NCBI RefSeq assembly: GCF_029227915.1
Contig: NC_079885.1
Location: 16,567,001 to 16,631,000, forward strand
DNA: 64,000 nt
Direction: 5' to 3'
Origin: Hydractinia symbiolongicarpus
Taxonomy: Eukaryota > Cnidaria > Hydrozoa > Anthoathecata > Hydractiniidae
Below are positions 53,728-64,000 of this stretch, piece after piece. Within the stretch, counting starts at the first letter, position 1. Every line of letters starts with the position of its first letter. Under the pieces are notes generated by a model. The model saw only the letters and a list, made by a program, of their open reading frames with translations. It was not told the DNA's origin and ran no database searches. Both the position numbers and the translations under genes were made by a program.

Positions 53728-55635
53728 TCCTTCAAGTCTCAATGAACTCCGACTTGCCAAGTCGTTCTCCTTAGCGTCATGGCTTTAGAGCACTGTGAAC
53801 TATGTGCACAGCCCTCTAAATGCTGCAATATGGCCATTTGCAGCCTAATAAAGGCCTTATACGTAAATACTGTCGCTCCACCTGCCTATGCAAGTTACCA
53901 TTGGTGTAGTCCTTCCAGTCGCAATGGACTATGACGTCCCAAGTCGTTTTCTTTGACGCCGTGACGGTTGAAAACCCGCAAGTACGCGCACAGTCCTCTA
54001 AATGCTATAGTATGGCTTTTGTAAGTCTAAAAAAGGCCTTACGCGTAAATCACGTGCTTCCACTCTCCAAACCAGGCTACCAATGGTGTACCTTTCCGAC
54101 TATCATTGAACTACGACGTCCCAATTCCTTTTCCTTGGCGCTTTAGCGTTAAGACAGTTTTAACTACGTGCCTAGGCCTCTAAATGCTGTAATATTGCCT
54201 TTTGCAGCCAAATAAAGACTTTACACGTAAATAACGTGCTTCCACACTCCCAGCCAGGCTACCATTGATCTAGTCCTTCGAGTCTCAATGGACTATGACG
54301 TCCCAAGTCCTTTTCCTTGGCGCCATGGCTATAGAACACTGTTAACTACGTGCACAGTCCTCTAAAGGCAGTAATATGGCCATTTGCAGTCTAATAAATG
54401 CCTTACTCGTAAATCACGTCTTTCACGTCCCCAGCATGGTTACCAATGGTCTAGTGTTCCCAGTCTTAATGGAATATGACGTCTCAAGTCCTTTTCCTTG
54501 ACGCCATGGCTTTAGAACACTCTTAGCTACGTGCACAGCCCCCTGTAAGCAGTATTATTGCTGTCGCAGCCTAATAAAGGCCTTAGACGTAAACCACGTG
54601 CTTTCACGTTCCCGGCCAGGCTACCATTGATCTAATCCTTCAAGTCTCAATGGACTCCGACTTGCCAAGTCGTTCTCCTTAGCGTCATGGATTTAGAGCA
54701 CTGTGAACTATGTGCACAGCCCTCTAAATGCTGCAATATGGCCATTTGCAGCCTATTAAAGGCCTTATACGTAAATACTGTCGCTCCACCTGCCTATGCA
54801 AGTTACCATTGGTGTAGTCCTTCCAGTCTCAATGGACTATGACGTCCCAAGTCGTTTTCTTTGACGCCGTGACGGTTGAAAACCCGCAAGTACGCGCACA
54901 GTCCTCTAAATGCTATAGTATGGCTTTTGTAAGTCTAAAAAAGACCTTAAGCGTAAATCACGTGCTTCCACTCTCCAAACCAGGCTACCAATGGTGTACC
55001 TTTCCGACTATCATTGAACTACGACGTCCCAATTCCTTTTCCTTGGCGCTTTAGCGTTAAAACAGTTTTAACTACGTGCCTAGGCCTCTAAATGCTGTAA
55101 TATTGCCTTTTGCAGCAAAATAAAGACTTTACACGTAAATAACGTGCTTCCACGCTCCCAGCCAGGCTACCATTGATCTAGTCCTTCGAGTCTCAATGGA
55201 CTATGACGTCCCAAGTCCTTTTCCTTGGCGCCATGGCTTTAGCACACTGTTAACTCCGTGCACAGCCCTCTAAAGGCTGTAATATGGCCATTTGCAGCCT
55301 AATAAAGGCCTTATACGTAAATACTGTCGCTCCACCTGCCTGCGAAAGTTACCATTGGTGTAGTCCTTCCAGTCTCAATGGATTATGACGTCCCAAGTCG
55401 TTTTCCTTGTCGCAATGGCTTTAGAACAGTGTTAACTCCGTGCACATCCCTCTAAATGCTGCGCAATATGTCCTTTTACAGACTAATAAAGGCCTTACAC
55501 GTAAATCACGTTCTTCCACGTCCCCAGCAAGGCTACCAATGGTCTAGTGTTCCCAGTCTTAATGGAGTATGACGTCCCAAGTCTTTTTCCTTGACGCCAT
55601 GGCTATAGAACACTGTTAACTACGTGCACAGCCCT

Positions 55636-56730
55636 CTAAATGCGGCATCATCGTCTTTTGCAGGCTAATAAAGGCCTTAACCGTAAGTCACGTGTTTCCA
55701 TGCTGCCAGGAAGGCCACCATTACTCTAGTGTTCCCAGTCTCAATAGACTACGACGTCACAAGTCGTTTTACTTGGCGTTATGGCTTTAGAACCTTGTTA
55801 ACTCCGTGCACAGCCCTCTAAAGGCTGTAATATGGCCATTTGCAGCCTAATAAAGGCCTTATACGTAAATGCTGTCGCTCCACCTGCCTGCGAAAGTTAC
55901 CATTGGTGTAGTCCTTCCAGTCTCAATGGACTATGACGTCCCAAGTCGTTTTCCTTGTCGCAATGGCTTTAGAACAATGTTAACTCCGTGCACATCCCTC
56001 TAAATGCTGCGCAATATGTCCTTTTACAGACTAATAAAGGCCTTACACGTAAATCACGTTCTTCCACGTCCCCAGCAAGGCTACCAATGGTCTAGTGTTC
56101 CCAGTCTTAATGGAGTATGACGTCCCAAGTCCTTTTCCTTGGCGCCATGGCTATAGAACACTGTTAACTACGTGCACAGCCCTCTAAATGCGGCATCATC
56201 GTCTTTTGCAGGCTAATAAAGGCCTTAACCGTAAGTCACGTGTTTCCATGCTGCCAGGAAGGCTACCATTACTCTAGTGTTCCCAGTCTCAATAGACTAC
56301 GACGTCACAAGTCGTTTTACTTGGCGTTATGGCTTTAGAACCTTGTTAACTCCGTGCACAGCCCTCTAAAGGCTGTAATATGGCCATTTGCAGCCTAATA
56401 AAGGCCTTATACGTAAATGCTGTCGCTCCACCTGCCTGCGAAAGTTACCATTGGTGTAGTCCTTCCAGTCTCAATGGACTATGACGTCCCAAGTCGTTTT
56501 CCTTGTCGCAATGGCTTTAGAACAATGTTAACTCCGTGCACATCCCTCTAAATGCTGCGCAATATGTCCTTTTACAGACTAATAAAGGCCTTACACGTAA
56601 ATCACGTTCTTCCACGTCCCCAGCAAGGCTACCAATGGTCTAGTGTTCCCAGTCTTAATGGAGTATGACGTCCCAAGTCCTTTTCCTTGGCGCCATGGCT
56701 ATAGAACACTGTTAACTACGTGCACAGCCC
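55636..56730 (+). repeat. Tandem 546-bp (three-monomer) duplication
   Basis: The GCGGCATCATCGTC variant and the two monomers following it recur at an exact 546-bp offset (near 55641 and 56187), including rare variants such as GAAAGTTACC. This is an in-register duplication of three monomers. Confidence 0.65.
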
Positions 56731-59700
56731 TCTAAACGCTGTAATATGGCCTTTTGTAGCCTAATAAAGGCTTTATACGTAAATACCGTCGTTCCACCTG
56801 CCTACGCCGGTTACCATTGGTGTAGACCTTCTAGTCTCAATGGACTACAACATCTCAAGTCGTTTTCTTTGCCACCATGGCGTTAGAAGACCGCCAACTA
56901 CGCGCACAGCCCTCTAAATGCTGTAACATGACCTTTTGCAGACTAACAACGGCCTTACACGTAAATTACGTGCTTCCATGCTACCAGGAAGGCTACCAGT
57001 GGTCTAGTGTTCCCAGTCTCAATGGACTACGACGTCGCAAGTCGTTTTCATTGACACCATGGTTTTAGAGCACTGTGAACTACGTGCTCAGCCCTCTAAA
57101 TGCGACAATATCGTCTTTTGCAGGCTAGTAAAGGCCTTACCTGTATGTCACGTGTTTCCATGCTGCCAGGAAGGCTACCATTAGTCTAGTGTTCCCAGTC
57201 TCAATAGACTACAACGTCACAAGTCCTTTTCCTTGGCGCCATGGCTTTAGAGCACTGTGAACTATGTGCACAGCCCTCTACAGGCTGTAATATGGCCATT
57301 TGCAGCCTAATAAAAGCGTTATACGTAAATACCGTCGTACCACCTGCCTGCGCAGGTTACCGCAGGAGTAGTCCTTCCAGTCTCAATGGACTATGACGTC
57401 CCAAGTCCTTTTCCTTGACGCCATGGCTATAGAACACTGTTAACTACGTGCACAGCCCTCTAAAGCCAGTAATACGGCCTTTTGCAGCCTAATAAAGCCT
57501 TTACACGTAAATACCGTGATTCCACCACCCTCCGCGGGTACCATTAGTCTAGTCCTTTCAGTCCCAATGGACTACAACGTTTTAAGTCGTTTTCTTTGGC
57601 ACCTTGGCATTAGAAGACCGGCAACTACGCGCACAGTCCTCTAAATCCTGTAACATGGCCTTTTACAAACTAATAAAGGTTTTACACGCAAATCACGTTC
57701 TTCCACGCCCCCAGCAAGGTTACCAATGGTCTAGTGTTCCCAGTCTTAATGGAATAGACGTCTCAAGTCCTTTCCCTTGACGCCATGGCTTTAGAACACT
57801 CTTAGCTACGTGCACAGCTCCCTGTGAGCCGTATTATTGCCGTCGCAGCCTAATAAAGGCCTTAGACGTAAACCACGTGCTTCCACGCTCCCAGCCAGGC
57901 TACCATTGATCTAGTCCTTCGAGTCTCAATGGACTATGACGTCCCAAGTCCTTTTTCTTAGCGCCATGGCTATAGAACACTGTTAACTACGTGCACAGTC
58001 CTCTAAAGGCAGTAATATGGCCATTTGCAGTCTAATAAAGGCCTTACTCGTAAATCACGTTCTTCCTCGTCCCCAGCATGGTTACCAATGGTCTAGTGTT
58101 CCCAGTCGTAATGGAATATGACGTCTCAAGTCCTTTTCCTTGACGCCATGGCTTTAGAACACTTTTAGCTACGTGCACAGCCCCCGGTAAGCAGTATTAT
58201 TGCCGTCGCAGCCTAATAAAGGTCTTAGACGCAAACCACGTGCTTTCACGCTCCCGGCCAGGCTACCATTGATCTACTCCTTCAAGTCTCAATGGACTCC
58301 GACTTGCCAAGTCGTTCTCTTTAGCGTCATGGCTTTAGAGCACTGTGAACTATGTGCACAGCCCTCTAAATGCTGCAATATGGCCATTTGCAGCCTATTA
58401 AAGGCCTTATACGTAAATACTGTCGCTCCACCTGCCTGCGCAAGTTACCATTGGTGTAGTCCTTCCAGTCTCAACGGACTATGACGTCCCAAGTCGTTTT
58501 CTTTGACGCCGTGACGGTTGAAAACCCGCAAGTACGCGCACAGTCCTCTAAATGCTATAGTATGGCTTTTGTAAGTCTAAAAAAGGCCTTACGCGTAAAT
58601 CACGTGCTTCCACTCTCCAAACCAGGCTACCAATGGTGTACCTTTCCGACTATCATTGAACTACGACGTCCCAATTCATTTTCCTTGGCGCTTTAGCGTT
58701 AAAACAGTTTTAACTACGTGCCTAGGCCTCTAAATGCTGTAATATTGCCTTTTGCAGCCAAATAAAGACTTTACACGTAAATAACGTGGTTCCACCACCC
58801 TTCACGGGATACCATTAGTCTAGTCCTTCCAGTCTCAATGGACTATGACGTGCCAAGTCCTTTTCCTTGACGCCATGGCTATAAAACACTGTTAACTACG
58901 CGCACAGTCCTCTAAATTCTGTAAAATGGCCTTTTGCAGACTAATAAAGGCCTCACACGTAAACCACGTGCTTCTACGCTCCCAACCAGGCTACCATTGG
59001 TCTAGTGTTCTCAGTCTCAATGGAATATGACGTCCAAAGTCATTTTCCTTGTCGCAATTGCTTTAGAACAATGTTAACTCCGTGCACATCCCTCTAAATG
59101 CTGCAATATGTCCTTTTTCAGACTAATAAAGGCCTCACACGTAAATCACGTTCATCCACGTCCCCAGCAAAGCTACCAATGGTCTAGTGTTCCCAGTCTT
59201 AATGGAGTATGACGTCCCAAGTCCTTTTCCTTGACGCCATGGCTATAGAACACTGTTAGCTACGTGCACAGCCCCCTGTAAGCCGTATTATTGCCGTCGC
59301 AGCCTAACAAAGGCCTTAGACGGAAACCACGTGCTTTTACGCTCCTGGCCAGGCTACCATTGATCTAGTCCTTCAAGTCTCAATGGACTCCGACTTGCCA
59401 AGTCGTTCTCTTTAGCGTCATGGCTTTAGAGCACTGTGAACTATGTGCACAGCCCTCTAAATGCTGCAATATATCCTTTTACAGACTAATAGAGGCCTTG
59501 CACGTAAATCACGTTCTTCCACGTCCCCAGCAAGGCTACCAATGGCCTAGTGTTCCCAGTCTCAATGGACTACAACGTGGGAAGTCCTTTTTCTTGGCGC
59601 TATGGCTATAGTACACAGTTAACTACGCGCACAGTCCTCTAAATGCTCTAAAATGGCCATTTGCAGCCAAATAAAGGCTTTACACGTAAATAACGTGGTT

Positions 59701-62700
59701 CCACCACCCTTTGCGGGATACCAATAGTGTAGTCCTTCGAGTCTCAATGGACTATGACGTCCCAAGTCCTTTTCCTTGACGCCATGGCTATAGAACACTG
59801 TTAACTACGTGCACAGCCCTCTAAGTGCGGCATCATCGTCTTTTGCAGGCTAATAAAGGCCTTACCCGTAAGTCACGTGTTTCCATGCTGCCAGGAAGGC
59901 TACCATTAGTCTAGTGTTCCCAGTCTCAATAGACTACGACGTCACAAGTCGTTTTACTTGGCGTTATGGCTTTAGAACCCTGTTAACTCCGTGCACAGCC
60001 CTCTAAAGACTGTAATATGGCCATTTGCAGCCTAATAAACGCCTTATACGTAAATACTGTCGCTCCACCTGCCTGCGCAAGTTACCATTGGTGTAGTCCT
60101 TCCAGTCTCAATGGACTATGAAGTCCCAAGTCGTTTTCCTTGCCGCAATGGCTTTTAGAACAATGTTAACTCCGTGCAAAGCCCTCTAAAGGCTGTAATA
60201 TGGCCATTTGCAGCCTAATAAAGGCGTTATACGTAAATACCGTCGTTCCAACTGCCTGCGCAGGTTACCATAGCAGTAGTCCTTCCAGTCTCAATGGACT
60301 ATAACGTCCCAAGTCCTTTTCCTTGACGCCATGGCTATAGAACACTGTTAACTACGTGCACAGCCCTCTAAAGTCAGTAATACGGCCTTTTGCAGCCTAA
60401 TAAAGCCTTTACACGTAAATACCGTGATTCCACCACCCTCCGTGGGATACCATTAGTCTAGTCCTTCCAGTCCCAATGGACTACAACGTGCCAAGTCGTT
60501 TTCTTTGGCACCTTGGCGTTAGAAGACCGGCAACTACGCGCACAGTCCTCCAAATCCTGTAACATGGCCTTTTACAGACTAATAAAGGTCTTACACGCAA
60601 ATCACGTTCTTCCACGCCCCCAGCAAGGTTACCAATGGTCTAGTGTTCCCAGTCTTAATGGAATATGACGTCTCAAGTCCTTTTCCTTGACGCCATGGCT
60701 TTAGAACACTCTTAGCTACGTGCACAGCCCCCTGTAAGCCGTATTATTGCCGTCGCAGCCTAATAAAGGCCTTAGACGTAAACCACGTGCTTCCACGCTC
60801 CCAGCCAGGCTACCATTGATCTAGTCCTTCGAGTCTCAATGGACTATGACGTCCCAAGTCCTTTTCCTTGGCGCCATGGCTATAGAACACTGTTAACTAC
60901 GTGCACAGCCCTCTAAACGCTGTAATATGGCCTTTTGTAGCCTAATAAAGGCTTTATACGTAAATACCGTCGTTCCATCTGCCTACGCCGGTTACCATTG
61001 GTGTAGACCTTCTAGTCTCAATGGACTACAACATCTCAAGTCGTTTTCTTTGGCACCATGGCGTTAGAAGACCGGCAACTACGCGCACAGCCCTCTAAAT
61101 GCTGTAACATGACCTTTTGCAGACTAACAACGGCCTTACACGTAAATTACGTGCTTCCATGCTACCAGGAAGGCTACCAGTGGTCTAGTGTTCCCAGTCT
61201 CAATGGACTACGACGTCACAAGTCGTTTTCATTGACACCATGGTTTTAGAGCACTGTGAACTATGTGCTCAGCCCTCTAAATGCGACAATATCGTCTTTT
61301 GCAGGCTAGTAAAGGCCTTACCTGTAAGTCACGTGTTTCCATGCTGCCAGGAAGGCTACCATTAGTCTAGTGTTCCCAGTCTCAATAGACTACGACGTCA
61401 CAAGTCCTTTTCCTTGGCGCCATGGCCTTAGAACACTTTTAACTCCGTGCACAGCCCTCTAAATGGCCTTTTGCAGACTAATAATGGCTTTAAACGTAAA
61501 TACTGTCGTTCCACCTGCCTGCGCAGGTTACCATAGGAGTAGTCCTTCCAGTCTCAATGGACTATGACGTCCCAATTCCTTTTCCTTGGCGCCATGGCTT
61601 TAGCACACTGTTAACTCCGTGCACAGCCCTCTACAGGCTGTAATATGGCCATTTGCAGCCTAATAAAAGCGTTATACGTAAATACCGTCGTACCACCTGC
61701 CTGCGCAGGTTACCACAGGAGTAGTCCTTCCAGTGTCAATGGACTATGACGTCCCAAGTCCTTTTCCTTGACGCCATGGCTATAGAACACTGTTAACTAC
61801 GTGCACAGCCCTCTAAAGCCAGTAATACGGCCTTTTGCAGCCTAATAAAGCCTTTACACGTAAATACCGTGATTCCACCACCCTCCGCGGGTACCATTAG
61901 TCTAGTCCTTCCAGTCCCAATGGACTACAACGTGCCAAGTCGTTTTCTTTGGCACCTTGGCGTTAGAAGACCGGCAACTACGCGCACAGTCCTCTAAATC
62001 CTGTAACATGGCCTTTTACAAACTAATAAAGGTTTTACACGCAAATCACGTTCTTCCACGCCCCCAACAAGGTTACCAATGGTCTAGTGTTCCCAGTCTT
62101 AATGGAATAGACGTCTCAAGTCCTTTCGCTTGACGCCATGGCTTTAGAACACTCTTAGCTACGTGCACAGCTCCCTGTGAGCCGTATTATTGCCGTCGCA
62201 GCCTAATAAAGGCTTTAGACGTAAACCACGTGCTTCCACGCTCCCAGCCGGGCTACCATTGATCTAGTCCTTCGAGTCTCAATGGACTATGACGTCCCAA
62301 TTCCTTTTCCTTGGCGCCATGGCTATAGAACACTGTTAACTACGTGCAAAGTCCTCTAAAGGCAGTAATATGGCCATTTGCAGTCTAATAAAGGCCTTAC
62401 TCGTAAATCACGTTCTTCCACGTCCCCAGCATGGTTACCAATGGCCTAGTGTTCCCAGTCTTAATGGAATATGACGTCTCAAGTCCTTTTCCTTGACGCC
62501 ATGGCTATAGAACACTCTTAGCTACGTGCACAGCCCCCTGTAAGCAGTATTATTGCCGTCGCAGCCTAATAAAGGCCTTAGACGTGAACCACGTGCTTTC
62601 ACGCTCCCGGCCAGGCTACCATTGATCTAGTTACACGTAAATACCGTGATTCCACCACCCTCCGCGGGTACCATTAGTCTAGTCCTTCCAGTCCCAATGG

Positions 62701-64000
62701 ACTACAACGTGCCAAGTCGTTTTCTTTGGCACCTTGGCGTTAGAAGACCGGCAACTACGCGCACAGTCCTCTAAATCCTGTAACATGGCCTTTTACAAAC
62801 TAATAAAGGTTTTACACGCAAATCACGTTCTTCCACGCCCCCAGCAAGGTTACCAATGGTCTAGTGTTCCCAGTCTTAATGGAATAGACGTCTCAAGTCC
62901 TTTCGCTTGACGCCATGGCTTTAGAACACTCTTAGCTACGTGCACAGCTCCCTGTGAGCCGTATTATTGCCGTCGCAGCCTAATAAAGGCTTTAGACGTA
63001 AACCACGTGCTTCCACGCTCCCAGCCGGGCTACCATTGATCTAGTCCTTCGAGTCTCAATGGACTATGACGTCCCAATTCCTTTTCCTTGGCGCCATGGC
63101 CATAGAACACTGTTAACTACGTGCAAAGTCCTCTAAAGGCAGTAATATGGCCATTTGCAGTCTAATAAAGGCCTTACTCGTAAATCACGTTCTTCCACGT
63201 CCCCAGCATGGTTACCAATGGCCTAGTGTTCCCAGTCTTAATGGAATATGACGTCTCAAGTCCTTTTCCTTGACGCCATGGCTTTAGAACACTCTTAGCT
63301 ACGTGCACAGCCCCCTGTAAGCAGTATTATTGCCGTCGCAGCCTAATAAAGGCCTTAGACGTAAACCACGTGCTTTCACGCTCCCGGCCAGGCTACCATT
63401 GATCTAGTCCTTCAAGTCTCAATGGACTCCGACTTGCCAAGTCGTTCTCCTTAGCGTCATGGCTTTAGAGCACTGTGAACTATGTGCACAGCCCTCTAAA
63501 TGCTGCAATATGGCCATTTGCAGCCTAATAAAGGCCTTATACGTAAATACTGTCGCTCCACCTGCCTATGCAAGTTACCATTGGTGTAGTCCTTCCAGTC
63601 GCAATGGACTATGACGTCCCAAGTCGTTTTCTTTGACGCCGTGACGGTTGAAAACCCGCAAGTACGCGCACAGTCCTCTAAATGCTATAGTATGGCTTTT
63701 CTAAGTCTAAAAAAGGCCTTACGCGTAAATCACGTGCTTCCACTCTCCAAACCAGGCTACCAATGGTGTACCTTTCCGACTATCATTGAACTACGACGTC
63801 CCAATTCCTTTTCCTTGGCGCTTTAGCGTTAAGACAGTTTTAACTACGTGCCTAGGCCTCTAAATGCTGTAATATTGCCTTTTGCAGCCAAATAAAGACT
63901 TTACACGTAAATAACGTGCTTCCACACTCCCAGCCAGGCTACCATTGATCTAGTCCTTCGAGTCTCAATGGACTATGACGTCCCAAGTCCTTTTCCTTGG

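Larger units (their letters stand above)
21344..64000 (+). repeat. 182-bp satellite array, right flank
   Basis: About 234 head-to-tail monomers with the same orientation and period as the left flank, continuing to the window end. No gene, RNA or other mobile element is seen in this stretch; the open frames of 60-94 aa are repeat by-products. Between 21.3 and 41 kb it resembles the left flank most and shows 6.2-6.8 kb higher-order copies. From 41 kb on, additional monomer variants appear (for example those with AAAACCCGCAAGTACGCG or GCGGCATCATCGTC). Confidence 0.96.
50100..64000 (+). repeat. Satellite block repeated at a 9,680-bp offset
   Basis: From about 50.1 kb to 54.32 kb the sequence matches 59.8-64.0 kb base for base at a constant 9,680-bp offset. 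I noticed only scattered substitutions (for example at 50593/60273, 50914/60594, 52385/62065, 54016/63696). The copy reaches the end of the window, so its true length is unknown. Confidence 0.8.

Noticed and set aside
1-64000. CRISPR array or prokaryotic locus
   Set aside because: The repeats are contiguous 182-bp monomers with no spacers, and the element is a eukaryotic Polinton.
21344-64000. CENP-B box in the satellite
   Set aside because: In representative monomers, read by eye, I saw no TTCG....A..CGGG-like core on either strand; a full scan was not possible.

Overview
The window holds a complete-looking Polinton/Maverick element (about 16.3 kb, positions 5004-21343) inserted into a very long tandem satellite array that fills the rest of the sequence (1-5003 and 21344-64000). 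This is eukaryotic nuclear DNA. Polintons of this gene content are typical of metazoans, and several of the accessory families (the paired hydrophobic proteins at 13001-14101, the 426-aa protein at 11675-12955, the 141-aa protein at 11194-11619) are ones I associate from memory with Polintons of aquatic invertebrates such as cnidarians. The host is therefore probably an invertebrate animal, but the sequence does not let me name it.

Satellite. The monomer is 182 bp, all copies are head to tail in one orientation, and there are roughly 260 copies. It is organised in larger duplicated blocks: a 6.2-6.8 kb higher-order unit in the first half, a 3,093-bp (17-monomer) duplication at about 43.7-49 kb, and a block at 50.1-54.3 kb repeated with few changes 9,680 bp downstream to the window end. 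Inside that block lies an out-of-register 777-bp tandem duplication. I find no gene in the satellite; the 60-90 aa open frames there are by-products of the repeat.

Polinton. Terminal inverted repeats of 250/257 bp start AGAGATAGG and carry a G-quadruplex-type tract. They are flanked by a GCTTT target duplication. Three unoccupied copies of the same satellite site lie at 23757, 29987 and 36686. Left to right, the element encodes: a small minus-strand protein running into the TIR; a conserved minus-strand protein with a C-terminal membrane anchor; a morphogenesis block (minor capsid/penton, double-jelly-roll major capsid, A32/FtsK-type packaging ATPase); five small, often membrane-spanning, proteins of unknown function, including a 43-aa one; a 426-aa minus-strand coiled-coil/hydrophobic protein; a tandemly duplicated pair of hydrophobic proteins; a SAP-like small protein; a RING protein whose zinc-ligand spacing matches the MDM2 type exactly; a DDE integrase split by one frameshift; a second SAP-like copy; and a 1,351-aa protein-primed DNA polymerase B. 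No adenain-type maturation protease was found.

Expression logic. Seven stem-loops sit just 3' of gene blocks, most with GTTAC/GTAAC stems and two with CTTTACC/GGTAAAG stems. They divide the element into apparent transcription units. A cassette (SAP gene + hairpin + polymerase promoter + first codons) has been duplicated, and the MDM2-like RING gene sits behind the extra copy of the polymerase promoter. This looks like a cargo slot built by duplication. The mix of virion genes, polymerase and integrase fits the view of Polintons as endogenised, virus-like elements.
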